64,000 nucleotides of DNA. Origin: Paracoccaceae bacterium. Its GTDB lineage: Bacteria; Pseudomonadota; Alphaproteobacteria; Rhodobacterales; Rhodobacteraceae. The stretch covers positions 1 to 64,000 of the forward strand of contig JAIXZY010000035.1 of NCBI GenBank assembly GCA_027489355.1. Direction: 5' to 3'. A program made the translations under genes and the position numbers. Positions 28,384 to 36,779 of this stretch are shown here, in pieces. Positions within the stretch are counted from its first letter, which is position 1; every line of letters begins with the position of its first letter. The notes under the pieces were generated by a model. That model searched no databases and had not been told where the DNA came from. It worked only from the letters and a program-made list of their open reading frames with translations.

Positions 28384-29388
28384 TCAGGCCTTCTTGCGAA
28401 GCACGATGTCGATGAAGACGGCGACGATGATGATCACGCCGGTGACGACGATCTTCCATTCCTCGAGCACGCCCATCACCCTGAGCCCGTTGGTCAGGAC
28501 CGACATGATGAAGGCCCCGATGATGGTGCCGATCACCGTGCCGCGACCCCCGGCGAGAGAGGTCCCGCCGATGACGGCGGCGGCGATGGCGTCAAGCTCG
28601 TACCCCAGCCCCAGCGCGGGCTGGGCGGAGTTCAGGCGCGAGGACACGATCAGCCCGGCGATGCCGCAGATGCCGCCGCAGATGGCGTAGGTCAGGATCT
28701 TCCAGCGGTCGACGTTGATGCCGGACAGCCGCGCGGCCTCTTCGTTGGAGCCCAGCGCAAAGATCATCCGGCCGATGATGGTGCGGTTGAGGACGATGGA
28801 GGCGATGATGGCGACGATGAACATGATCATCACGCCGTTGGGGATTTCGATGCCGGGAATGAGCCTGGTGATCGAGCTTTCCGGCGAGAGCAGCCCGTAG
28901 TTCGGCGTGTCGTTGAAGTAGATCGGCTTGGCCCCGGAAAAGACCAGCGCCAGGCCCCGGGCGATCTGCATCATCCCCAGCGTGGCGATGAAGGGCGGGA
29001 TCTTCAGCTTGGCGATGGTGGTCCCCGAGATGGCCCCCATCAGGGCGCCCGAAGCGATGGCGCCCAGGATGCCCAGCGGCAAGGGCATCCCGAGGTTCGT
29101 CAGGATGATCCCGGCCATGACGGCGGTCAGCGTCATCATCGTTCCGACCGACAGATCGATCCCGCCCGAGATGATCACGAAGGTCACGGCCACGCCCAGC
29201 ACACCATTGACGGCAGTGGCCTGCATGATCCCCACCATGTTCGACCCGGTGGCGAAGTTCGGCGCGAAGAGGCTGAAGAACGCAAGAAGCGCGATCAGCA
29301 CCACGAAGGCCACGGCCTTCTGCAGGGTCGAGGTGGTGAAGAAGCCTGGCTTTCCGGCGGCGGCGGTCTGGACGGCGGTGTCGGTCAT
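28384..29388 (-). CDS. RbsC-like sugar ABC transporter permease
   Basis: A 334-aa inner-membrane permease with about ten hydrophobic segments. ISGGIDLSVGTMMTLTAV and IGGTSLAGGRGTVIGTIIGAFIMSVLTNGL are the RbsC/BPD_transp_2 signatures. It begins 12 bp after the ATPase gene and pairs with it and the binding protein. Confidence 0.93.
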   Translation of the reverse strand: MTDTAVQTAAAGKPGFFTTSTLQKAVAFVVLIALLAFFSLFAPNFATGSNMVGIMQATAVNGVLGVAVTFVIISGGIDLSVGTMMTLTAVMAGIILTNLGMPLPLGILGAIASGALMGAISGTTIAKLKIPPFIATLGMMQIARGLALVFSGAKPIYFNDTPNYGLLSPESSITRLIPGIEIPNGVMIMFIVAIIASIVLNRTIIGRMIFALGSNEEAARLSGINVDRWKILTYAICGGICGIAGLIVSSRLNSAQPALGLGYELDAIAAAVIGGTSLAGGRGTVIGTIIGAFIMSVLTNGLRVMGVLEEWKIVVTGVIIIVAVFIDIVLRKKA

Positions 29389-29400
29389 GGGATCCCCTGT

Positions 29401-30924
29401 TCAGGCTGCCGCGCTGGCACGCCGGGTGGCCAGCGTCATGATGTCTTCCTGGGTGGCCGTGCGGCCGTCGAGCTCGCCGGTGATCCTGCCTTCGCACATC
29501 ACGGCGATGCGGTGCGACAGGCGCAGCACCTCGGGCAGTTCCGAGGAGATCACGATGATCGCCTTTCCCTGCTCCGCGAGGTCTTCGAGCAGGCGGTAGA
29601 TTTCGGCCTTGGCGCCCACGTCGATGCCGCGGGTGGGTTCGTCGAAGATCAGAATGTCGCAGTCGCGCAGGAGCCACTTGGCGATGACGACCTTCTGCTG
29701 GTTGCCACCGGACAGAAGCCGCGTCTCCTGGTGGATGTGCGGGGTCTTGACCTTGAGCTTGCGGACATAGTCCTGCGCCACCTGCCCCAGTGCGTCGTCC
29801 CGCATGAAAAGCGCGCGCGAGACGAAGCGCCGCCAGGACGCCATTGTGACGTTGTCGCGGACCGACATGCCGGTGACGAGGCCGAAGTGCTTGCGATCCT
29901 CGGACAGATAGGCGATCCCGGCCGCCACCGCGTCTGCGGGGGTCGCGATCTTCCGTTCGGTGCCGTGGATGTGGATCGCTCCGCTGTCCAGGGGATCGGC
30001 GCCGAAGATGGCGCGGGCGACTTCGGTCCGGCCGGCGCCCATCAGGCCGGCGAAGCCCAGGATCTCGCCCTTGTTCAGCCGGAAGCTCACGTTGCGGATC
30101 GTCGGGCCGCGGTTCAGGCCTTCGACGCGCAGCACCTCATGGGCGGTGCCCTGCCCCGTCGCGCGATGCTGGTCGGCCAGTTCGCGTCCGACCATCAGCT
30201 GGATGATCGTGGACATCGGCGTTTCCGCGGCAGGAAGCGTGTCGATGTACTGCCCGTCGCGCATGACGGTGACGCGGTCGGCGATGCGCTTCACCTCGTC
30301 CATCCTGTGGGTGATGTAGACGATCCCGACGCCGTTGCGCTTGAGGTCGTCGATGACGCCGAACAGATGCTCGACCTCGGTCTCGTTCAGCGCGCTGGTC
30401 GGTTCGTCCATCACCAGGACCCGGGCGTTGTAGGACAGGGCCTTGGCGATCTCGACCAGCTGCTGCCGGGCGACCATCATCTGGCCGACCTCGGCCGCGG
30501 GGTCGATGTCGACGCGCATCCGCCGGAAGATGGCGGCGGCGTCGCGCTTCAGCCTTGCCTCGTCGACGAAGATTCCCAGGCCCTTGCGCGGCTCGCGGCC
30601 GATGAAGATGTTCTGCGCGGCCGAAAGGTGGTTCATCAGGAACAGTTCCTGATGGATGATGCTGATGCCCAGCGATTGCGCGGCCTGGGGGCTGGGCAGG
30701 CTGACCGGCTGGCCGTCCACGCGGATTTCGCCGCCGTCGGGCTGGTAGACCCCGGTCAGGATCTTCATCAGCGTGGACTTGCCTGCGCCGTTTTCCCCCA
30801 TCAGGGCATGGACCTCGCCCGGGCGGAGGTCGAAGCGCACCCCCTGCAGGGCGCGGACGCCGGGAAATGACTTCTCCACCCCCCGCATCTCGATCACGAA
30901 AGGATCGGATGACTGATCCGTCAC
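29401..30924 (-). CDS. RbsA-like sugar ABC transporter ATPase (two nucleotide-binding domains)
   Basis: A 507-aa double ATPase. The first domain has Walker [13 protein letters not shown] and Walker [12 protein letters not shown]. The second has the degenerate loop [14 protein letters not shown] typical of RbsA/MglA/XylG proteins, then [15 protein letters not shown] and [16 protein letters not shown]. It energises import of the compound bound by the downstream binding protein. It starts about 80 bp after the Rieske gene on the same strand. Confidence 0.94.
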   Translation of the reverse strand: MTDQSSDPFVIEMRGVEKSFPGVRALQGVRFDLRPGEVHALMGENGAGKSTLMKILTGVYQPDGGEIRVDGQPVSLPSPQAAQSLGISIIHQELFLMNHLSAAQNIFIGREPRKGLGIFVDEARLKRDAAAIFRRMRVDIDPAAEVGQMMVARQQLVEIAKALSYNARVLVMDEPTSALNETEVEHLFGVIDDLKRNGVGIVYITHRMDEVKRIADRVTVMRDGQYIDTLPAAETPMSTIIQLMVGRELADQHRATGQGTAHEVLRVEGLNRGPTIRNVSFRLNKGEILGFAGLMGAGRTEVARAIFGADPLDSGAIHIHGTERKIATPADAVAAGIAYLSEDRKHFGLVTGMSVRDNVTMASWRRFVSRALFMRDDALGQVAQDYVRKLKVKTPHIHQETRLLSGGNQQKVVIAKWLLRDCDILIFDEPTRGIDVGAKAEIYRLLEDLAEQGKAIIVISSELPEVLRLSHRIAVMCEGRITGELDGRTATQEDIMTLATRRASAAA

Positions 30925-31004
30925 GTCAGTTCCCCCCTTGTCGCCCGCCGGCCTTTCCGGCCGTTCCTCCCGGGCTGTTAGCGCTGACCTTGCGTCAGTC
31001 GCGG

Positions 31005-31316
31005 TCAGATTTCAATCAGGATGCGTCCGCCCTCGACCCGAGCGGGATAGGTGCGCAGGTTCACGCAGGCGGGAAGCCGCTTGGCTTCGCCGGTGCGGAT
31101 GTCGAAGACGCCAGAGTGTTTCGGGCATTCGATTTCGTAGTCCATCACCATCCCGTCGCTGAGATGGACGGCTTCGTGGCTGCACAGCCCGTCCGAGCAG
31201 AAAACCTCGTCCCCGGTCATCCGGTAAAGCGCGAAGGTCCGGCCCTGGTGGTCGAAGCGGCGCACGCCTTCATCCTCGATCTCGTCCAGCCCGCAGGCGT
31301 CGATCCAGTTGGTCAT
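31005..31316 (-). CDS. Rieske [2Fe-2S] ferredoxin
   Basis: A 103-aa soluble Rieske protein started at the ATG at 31316 ([17 protein letters not shown]). The cluster ligands are C-S-H in [14 protein letters not shown] and [13 protein letters not shown] (CxH...CxxH). It lacks an oxygenase domain, so it is an electron carrier. It lies 22 bp downstream of a di-iron hydroxylase gene and should deliver electrons to it. A similar oxygenase/Rieske pairing (MocD/MocE) is known in rhizobial rhizopine catabolism. No ferredoxin reductase is encoded nearby. Confidence 0.9.
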   Translation of the reverse strand: MTNWIDACGLDEIEDEGVRRFDHQGRTFALYRMTGDEVFCSDGLCSHEAVHLSDGMVMDYEIECPKHSGVFDIRTGEAKRLPACVNLRTYPARVEGGRILIEI

Positions 31317-31338
31317 GTTCGATCCGTTTGCAGAAGTT

Positions 31339-32349
31339 TCAGGCGTTTGCCTTGGCGTTGGCCCTGGCCTTGCGGCGCTGGTAGCGGGCATTCATCTGCG
31401 CCTCGCCCGCCTTGCTGCCGTCGTGGAAGGTGCCGAACCACTTGTCCAGCGGGATGAGGCCGTCGCCGTAGTTCACCTCGAAATACTTGTGGTGGAGGTA
31501 GTGGATGTAGGCGTGGCTATCGATGCCCCTGTCCTCGGTCACTTCCACCTTGTCGAAGCCGATATGGCCCACCACCGCGCCGAAGCCCGCGAAGTTCAGC
31601 TGGTAGATCGCCAGGAGCGGGTGCGACGGGATCAGGAAATGGTAGGCGGCCGTCGCGAAGTACAGAAGGTGCTCGACCGGGTGCATCGACAGCGAGGACC
31701 ACGGCGAAGGGTTGACCGAGTTGTGGTGCACCGAGTGGACGTATTTGTAGAGGAACGGCGTGTGGATCAGGCGATGGATCACGAAGAAGTGGAACTCGTG
31801 CAGGACCGGCAGGAACAGCCAGACCGCGAACAGGTACCAACCGTTGTCCATCAGGCCGACCCAGGGGCCGATGTCGTTGGCCCAGGCCCAAAGCACCAGA
31901 ACCTCCCACGCTGTCCAGATCGGGACACCGCTTCCGAAGGCGCGGATCAGGCTGTCGATGGTCTGGCTCTGGAACAGGAAGGCCGTGGACTTGTGCTCGG
32001 ACGGCCATTTCGCGTTGTACTTGAAGCGCGTGCCCTGCGCGCGGCGGATGTAGAGGTGCAGTTCTAGCGCGCCGTAAAACAGGAAGACCGCCACCGCGTT
32101 GACGGCGAACAGCCACAGGACCCAGCCCCAGTGCAGGGTCTGCATCGTCTCTCTCTCGGGGACGACCCAGGCCCACCAGGCAAAGGCGCTGGCAGTCCAC
32201 AGAAGGTTCCACGGCAGGAAATATCCCGGCAGCCATTTCAGGATCGCCAAGGGGCGCGGCGGAAAGGCCCAGATCGGGGCGACCTGAGCGGGCTGGTTCG
32301 GGGTGAAGTCGCCCCGCTTGTTGTGCGTGCCGAATTTGGTGTCGTCCAT
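31339..32349 (-). CDS. Sterol desaturase/fatty acid hydroxylase superfamily di-iron protein
   Basis: A 336-aa integral membrane non-haem di-iron oxygenase. The three histidine clusters are present: HEFHFFVIHRLIH, HSVHH and HYLHH, among several membrane helices. Such enzymes hydroxylate or desaturate lipids, carotenoids or small molecules. The gene leads a co-directional run with a Rieske ferredoxin and a complete sugar ABC transporter, which suggests the oxidised substrate may be the imported compound rather than a lipid. A GTGAGG-type repeat lies 122-138 bp upstream of its start. Confidence 0.9.
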   Translation of the reverse strand: MDDTKFGTHNKRGDFTPNQPAQVAPIWAFPPRPLAILKWLPGYFLPWNLLWTASAFAWWAWVVPERETMQTLHWGWVLWLFAVNAVAVFLFYGALELHLYIRRAQGTRFKYNAKWPSEHKSTAFLFQSQTIDSLIRAFGSGVPIWTAWEVLVLWAWANDIGPWVGLMDNGWYLFAVWLFLPVLHEFHFFVIHRLIHTPFLYKYVHSVHHNSVNPSPWSSLSMHPVEHLLYFATAAYHFLIPSHPLLAIYQLNFAGFGAVVGHIGFDKVEVTEDRGIDSHAYIHYLHHKYFEVNYGDGLIPLDKWFGTFHDGSKAGEAQMNARYQRRKARANAKANA

Positions 32350-32470
32350 CCTGCGGGCCTTTCCAGAGCGGGCGATCCTGTGCAGAAACCGGACGGATCG
32401 GCCGTGCGGGAGACCGTGCCGGAGTGCGCGCTGTTAGCGCAAGCTATTTCCGCATTTCGCGTCACCAACC

Positions 32471-32487
32471 GCCTCACTTTACCTCAC
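32471..32487 (-). promoter_or_regulatory. Candidate LacI-regulon operator upstream of the hydroxylase operon
   Basis: On the minus strand it reads GTGAGGTAAAGTGAGGC, two direct GTGAGG half-sites 10 bp apart. It matches 15 of 17 bases of the site at 34512-34528 upstream of the panB-like gene and shares its half-site with the 33588-33606 palindrome. Confidence 0.55.
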
Positions 32488-32572
32488 TTTCATGGGCTGG
32501 TGGCGGCCGTGCCAGCGCGCGAGACTGTCCGTGACGCAAACTGAACCAGACCTCCTTGCGCGGCGATTCGTC

Positions 32573-33571
32573 TCAGGTCGCGCTGAATCCGGGCAGGTTG
32601 AAGCGGGTGTAGACGCCGAAGGACAACAGCCGCTCGGCCCCCTGACGCGCCGGTTCGGGGTCGGCGGCCAGGGCCAGGGCGGTGGACAGAAGTTCGCGCG
32701 GGTCCCCGGCCAGCGCGAAGTCCATCGCCCCGGCCCGCAGCAGCGGGACGGTGACCGGGTTCACCTCATGCCCAACGACCAGCATGTCCGAGGCCCGGCC
32801 AGCGGCGCGCAGTGCCTCGATCAGGCCCACATTGCCTCCGCCCACGTTGTAGATCGCCCCCAGCGCCGGATGGTCGCGCAGAAGTCGGGCGACGGCGGCG
32901 CGGGTGAGTTCGGCGCTGTCCTCGCCCTGTGCCTCTCCCGAGATGACGACCTTGGGGAAATTGGCCCTCAGTCCCGAGCGGAAGCCGATTTCCCGGTCTT
33001 CATGGCAGCGGAAGGCCGGGCTTCCCAGCACCACGCCAACGGTCGTGGGCCGGTCGCCCAGCATCCGACCGATCAGGAAGGCCGCCGTCTGGCCCACCGC
33101 CCGATCGTCCAGCCCGACAAAGGAATCGCGGGCCGCGGGAACAAGGTCCGAGATCACCGCGATGATCCGCTTGCCCCGCGCCCGGGCGGCTGCGAGCAAG
33201 CCGGTCATCCGGTCCGAGTTCTTGACCGTCAGGATCAATGGGTGCGAGACGTCCTTGCAGGCCGCCTCGACAGCGCGCAGGACGGTGCTGTCATCGGCCA
33301 GATGCAGATCGTGGAAGCTGCCTTTCGCGCCGCTGGCCGTCCAGGCCGCGCGCATCTGCCCCATCATGCCGCGCCCCACCCGCAGGACGATGTCGGCGGT
33401 AGCGGGACGCGCAACGGGGTCGCTGCCGGGGGACATCAGGCGGCGCAGCGTTTCCTCGACCACCATCCGCGTGCGGTCGTGGACCCGCCCCCGCCCGTTC
33501 AGCGCGCGGTCCACCGTCGCCCGGGACAGACCAGTTTCCCGCATGATGTCAGCGACCGAGACGCGGCGCAT
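32573..33571 (-). CDS. LacI-family transcriptional regulator
   Basis: A 332-aa regulator. The N-terminal HTH is VSVADIMRETGLSRATVDRALNGRGRVHDRT, and the hinge and a periplasmic-binding-protein-like sensor domain follow (IAVISDLVPAARDSFVGLDDRAVGQTAAFLIGR). It has no signal peptide. It lies between the hydroxylase/ABC operon and the panB-like gene, all on the minus strand. A perfect 19-bp palindrome lies 17 bp upstream of its start, suggesting autoregulation. The ligand is presumably the transported compound. Confidence 0.92.
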   Translation of the reverse strand: MRRVSVADIMRETGLSRATVDRALNGRGRVHDRTRMVVEETLRRLMSPGSDPVARPATADIVLRVGRGMMGQMRAAWTASGAKGSFHDLHLADDSTVLRAVEAACKDVSHPLILTVKNSDRMTGLLAAARARGKRIIAVISDLVPAARDSFVGLDDRAVGQTAAFLIGRMLGDRPTTVGVVLGSPAFRCHEDREIGFRSGLRANFPKVVISGEAQGEDSAELTRAAVARLLRDHPALGAIYNVGGGNVGLIEALRAAGRASDMLVVGHEVNPVTVPLLRAGAMDFALAGDPRELLSTALALAADPEPARQGAERLLSFGVYTRFNLPGFSAT

Positions 33572-33587
33572 GAGGCAATCCTTGACT

Positions 33588-33606
33588 GTGAGGCATCATG
33601 CCTCAC
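33588..33606. promoter_or_regulatory. Perfect palindromic operator upstream of lacI-type gene
   Basis: GTGAGGCATCATGCCTCAC is a perfect 19-bp palindrome centred on C at 33597, between the lacI-type start (33571) and the panB-like stop (33637). Odd-centred palindromes of this size are typical of LacI-family operators. Confidence 0.7.
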
Positions 33607-33636
33607 TCTGCCCCTGCGCCTTCCGTCCCGCAAGTG

Positions 33637-34425
33637 TCAGAGCGCCGCAGCCGCCCTGGCGAAGGCCTCGGCCTCGGCCTCGTCCATCCAGACTTCGTGC
33701 CGGCGTTCCGGATATCCGGCGCGGGTCACATCGTCGGCGAAGGCGCGGAACGCGGCGATGCGCTTCTGCTGCAATTCTGCCTCGAGCGCGGCAAGGTCGG
33801 CATAGCGTTTGGAATGGCGCGGGTAGTGGCCGGTGTTGGTTCCCAGTACATCGCAGGAGAAGAGATACTGCGTGTCGCAGACCGACCCGCAGCCCATGCC
33901 CATCGTGATCATCGGCGTCGCACGCGTGATGTGGTCGGCGAGTTGCACGGGCACGACCTCGACCTCCAGGAATGCCGCACCGGCGTTCTCGATGTCCTTG
34001 GCCTTGCGCAGGACTGACAACGCCTCGGGGGCGAGGCGGCCGATGGCACGAAATCCGGTCCATGCGGCGAGATTCGGGACCAGTCCGACATGGCCGGTGA
34101 CGGGGATTCCCTCGCGCGCCATCGCCTCGATGAAGCGCGGGGAATGCGAGCAGTAGATCGCGTCTGCGCCACGGCGAAGGGCATCGAACGCGGCGCGGAC
34201 GGCCTCATCCGGGGTGGCCGAGGACCCGTGCGGCATCCCCGCCGAGATCAGCGCCGAAGGCGCCGCGGCGCGGATCGCGGGCAGCGTGTGGTCCGCTTCG
34301 CAAGAGAGGACGGTGATTCCCGCAGTCTCGGCGGCAGCGGCTTCGGCGGCAGTGTCGACATGGACCTGCACCCATTTGCGCTGGCCCTTCTGCTGCAGCA
34401 ACGTCGCGACGGTGGTTTTCGGCAT
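33637..34425 (-). CDS. PanB-like protein (ketopantoate hydroxymethyltransferase superfamily) with altered metal site
   Basis: A 262-aa protein started at the ATG at 34425 (MPKTTVATLLQQKGQRKWV). The C-terminal half aligns with PanB (IPVTGHVGLVPN, AKDIENAGAAFLEVEVVPVQLADHIT, GMGCGSVCDTQYLFSCDVLG). The catalytic Glu of the VE-VVP block is kept. The two Mg-binding Asp positions of true PanB (LVGDSLG, LLADLPF) are replaced by ITVLSCEAD and ALISAGMPHG. It is therefore unlikely to be the pantothenate enzyme. It may be co-regulated with the hydroxylase/ABC operon through the shared operator. Confidence 0.8.
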   Translation of the reverse strand: MPKTTVATLLQQKGQRKWVQVHVDTAAEAAAAETAGITVLSCEADHTLPAIRAAAPSALISAGMPHGSSATPDEAVRAAFDALRRGADAIYCSHSPRFIEAMAREGIPVTGHVGLVPNLAAWTGFRAIGRLAPEALSVLRKAKDIENAGAAFLEVEVVPVQLADHITRATPMITMGMGCGSVCDTQYLFSCDVLGTNTGHYPRHSKRYADLAALEAELQQKRIAAFRAFADDVTRAGYPERRHEVWMDEAEAEAFARAAAAL

Positions 34426-34511
34426 GGAATGCGCCCCCTGGAACTGGTCCCCTGCGCTAGGGGACTGGGCATCGCGAAGGCAATGGAAAAGAAGGCGCAT
34501 CCGGGTCGGAC

Positions 34512-34528
34512 GCATCACTTTGCCTCAC
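34512..34528 (-). promoter_or_regulatory. Candidate LacI-regulon operator upstream of panB-like gene
   Basis: On the minus strand it reads GTGAGGCAAAGTGATGC, matching 15 of 17 bases of the 32471-32487 site. It lies 87-103 bp upstream of the panB-like start. An additional half-site AAAGTGAGGC is present near 34580-34589. Confidence 0.55.
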
Positions 34529-34614
34529 CTGGTTGTTCATGGGGGCTTGGTCGCCCGCAGCCGAGCCACGACTGGCCCCAAAGTGAGGCTGGAGCCCGAG
34601 GCCGATTCGAAGCG

Positions 34615-35352
34615 TCAGACCAGCATTCCGCCGTCGCTGTCGTCGCCCGCCTCTTCCAGCAGGCGGTCGAGATCGGGGATCGAGACGTGGCGGTTGCCCT
34701 CGAGGCTGATGACACCGTCCTTCTTCAGCGCACTGATCTGGCGGCTGACAGTTTCCAGCGTGAGGCCCAGGTAATCCGCCATCTCTTCGCGGGTCAGGGG
34801 CAGGTCCACCGAGAGCTTGCCGGACGCGCGGCGCAGGTGCAGCGCGGCGTCGCGCCGGGCAATGATCGAGATCAGCGAGGCGATCTTCTCGCGCGCGGTC
34901 TTGCGGCCCAGAAGCAGCATCCATTCCCGCGCGGCGTCCAGTTCGTCCAGCGTCATTTCCAGCAGACGCTGCGCGATGTGCGGGGTGGTGGACATCAGCT
35001 CTTCGAAGGGCTTCTTGCGGAAGCAGCACATCACCAGATCGGTGGTCGCAGTGACGTCGAAGGCCGCCGTCGACCGGCCCGGGCGGCCGACGAAATCCGA
35101 CGGCAGCAGCAGGCCGACCATCTGGCGGCGGCCATCCTCCATCGTCTGGGTCAGGGTCGCGATGCCGCTGACGACGGAGCCCACGAACTCCATCCGGTCG
35201 CCGGACCAGATGATCGTCTGGCCCGCCTGGAAGCTGCGGTAGTACTTGACCTGCTCCAGCCGGGCGAGTTCGTCCGTTTCACAGCGCGCGCAGACGGCCC
35301 GATGGCGGATCGGACAGTCACCGCACTGGACGTGAACGGAGTGATCGTGCAT
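34615..35352 (-). CDS. fnrL: FNR-type oxygen-sensing regulator FnrL
   Basis: A 245-aa Crp/Fnr regulator started at the ATG at 35352. The N-terminal cysteine cluster CGDCPIRHRAVCARC, plus Cys in LVMCCFRKKPF, supplies the [4Fe-4S] ligands. The C-terminal HTH is MADYLGLTLETVSRQISALKK, with the E-xxSR contact residues for TTGAT sites. It is divergent from hemN with a 62-bp gap containing one FNR box, the arrangement known from Rhodobacter. It activates low-oxygen genes including haem and bacteriochlorophyll synthesis in relatives. Confidence 0.93.
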   Translation of the reverse strand: MHDHSVHVQCGDCPIRHRAVCARCETDELARLEQVKYYRSFQAGQTIIWSGDRMEFVGSVVSGIATLTQTMEDGRRQMVGLLLPSDFVGRPGRSTAAFDVTATTDLVMCCFRKKPFEELMSTTPHIAQRLLEMTLDELDAAREWMLLLGRKTAREKIASLISIIARRDAALHLRRASGKLSVDLPLTREEMADYLGLTLETVSRQISALKKDGVISLEGNRHVSIPDLDRLLEEAGDDSDGGMLV

Positions 35353-35367
35353 TCGCCTTCCCGTCTC

Positions 35368-35381
35368 TTGATCTGGGTCAA
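35368..35381. promoter_or_regulatory. FNR box between fnrL and hemN
   Basis: TTGATCTGGGTCAA matches the FNR consensus TTGAT-N4-ATCAA at 9 of 10 positions. It is 16 bp from the fnrL start and 34 bp from the hemN start, so one site could repress fnrL and act on hemN. Confidence 0.8.
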
Positions 35382-35414
35382 GGATGACCCCTGACGCGGC
35401 TGTATGGTAGCCGC

Positions 35415-36770
35415 ATGGCACACGACCCGCAACTCGCCCGCTTCGGGCTATTCGACGCACGCGTTCCCCGCTACACGTCTTACCCGACGGCCCCACACTT
35501 CGGGTCGGACATTGGACCGTCGGATTTCACCACCTGGATCGCGGCGATACCCGAGAATAGCGCAGTCTCGCTGTACATACACGTCCCTTTCTGCCGTCGG
35601 TTGTGCTGGTTCTGCGCCTGCCGGACCCAGGGGACGACCTCGGACGAGCCGGTCATCGCCTATGTCGAAACGCTGAAGGCCGAGCTGGAGCTGTTGCGCG
35701 CCCATCTGCCGCGCGGCGTGCGACTGTCGCGGCTGCATTGGGGCGGCGGGACCCCGACGCTGCTGTCGGCCAACCTGATGCGCGACCTGGCCGACCGGAT
35801 CTTTGACGTGGTGCCGTTGGCCGCAGACGGCGAATTTTCGGTCGAGATCGACCCGAACGAGATCGACGATGCCCGGCTTGACGCGCTGGCGGCGGCGGGG
35901 ATGAATCGCGCCTCGATCGGGGTGCAGGACTTCGACCCGCTGATCCAGAAGGCCATCGGGCGCGAGCAGAGCTATCAGCTGACCCGCGACGTGGCCGAAC
36001 GCATCCGCGATCGGGGCGTGGCCAGCCTGAACGCCGACATCCTTTATGGGCTGCCGTTCCAGACCGGCCCGCGGATTTCCGATTCGGTGCAGAAATTGCT
36101 GACCCTGTCGCCCGACCGGGTGGCGCTGTACGGCTACGCCCATGTGCCGTGGATGAGCCGGCGGCAGCAGATGATCCCCTCGGACGAGATGCCGACGCCG
36201 GAAGAACGTCTGTCGCTGTTCGAGACCGCGCGGCAGCTGTTCCTCTGGGACGGCTATGTCGAGGTCGGGATCGACCACTTCGCCAAGCCCGAGGACGGGA
36301 TGGCCAAGGCGCTGAAGGGCGGGACCTTGCGGCGGAATTTCCAGGGCTACACCGACGACACCGCACCGGCGCTGATCGGGTTGGGGGCTTCGTCGATCAG
36401 CCGCTTCCCGCAGGGCTTCGCGCAGAACGCCTCGGCCACGGCGGCGCATACCAAGGCGATCCGCGACGGGCGTTTCTCGACCCACAAGGGCCACCGCTTC
36501 ACCGGCGAGGATACGCTGCGCGCCCGGATCATCGAGGCGCTGATGTGCGACTTCCGCGTGTCGCGGGCCGAGCTGGTGCGCGACTTCGACGTCACCCCGG
36601 CCCGGGTGGAAGAGCTGTTCCAGCGCGCCGCAGGAGAATTCGGCGAGATGGTGCGGGTGACCGACGAGGGGTTCTTCATCCCCGACCGCGCGAAGCCCCT
36701 GACCCGCATGATCGCGCGCGCCTTCGACGCCTACGACAGCGCCAAGGCCAAGCATTCCTCGGCCATCTGA
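35415..36770 (+). CDS. hemN: Oxygen-independent coproporphyrinogen III oxidase
   Basis: A 451-aa radical-SAM enzyme that converts coproporphyrinogen III to protoporphyrinogen IX without oxygen. The cluster motif CRRLCWFCAC is near residue 62, after VSLYIHVPF. HWGGGTPTLL, EIDPNEIDD and GVQDFDPLIQKAIGR are family blocks. The C-terminal HemN domain (ALMCDFRVSRAELVRDF) is complete. The FNR box in front implies induction at low oxygen by FnrL. Confidence 0.96.
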   Translation: MAHDPQLARFGLFDARVPRYTSYPTAPHFGSDIGPSDFTTWIAAIPENSAVSLYIHVPFCRRLCWFCACRTQGTTSDEPVIAYVETLKAELELLRAHLPRGVRLSRLHWGGGTPTLLSANLMRDLADRIFDVVPLAADGEFSVEIDPNEIDDARLDALAAAGMNRASIGVQDFDPLIQKAIGREQSYQLTRDVAERIRDRGVASLNADILYGLPFQTGPRISDSVQKLLTLSPDRVALYGYAHVPWMSRRQQMIPSDEMPTPEERLSLFETARQLFLWDGYVEVGIDHFAKPEDGMAKALKGGTLRRNFQGYTDDTAPALIGLGASSISRFPQGFAQNASATAAHTKAIRDGRFSTHKGHRFTGEDTLRARIIEALMCDFRVSRAELVRDFDVTPARVEELFQRAAGEFGEMVRVTDEGFFIPDRAKPLTRMIARAFDAYDSAKAKHSSAI

Positions 36771-36779
36771 GCGTCGGGG

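Noticed and set aside
28255-30870. 871-codon plus-strand ORF
   Set aside because: Antisense to the RbsC/RbsA-like genes, which carry full family motifs; the plus-strand product is Asp/Gly/His-rich noise.
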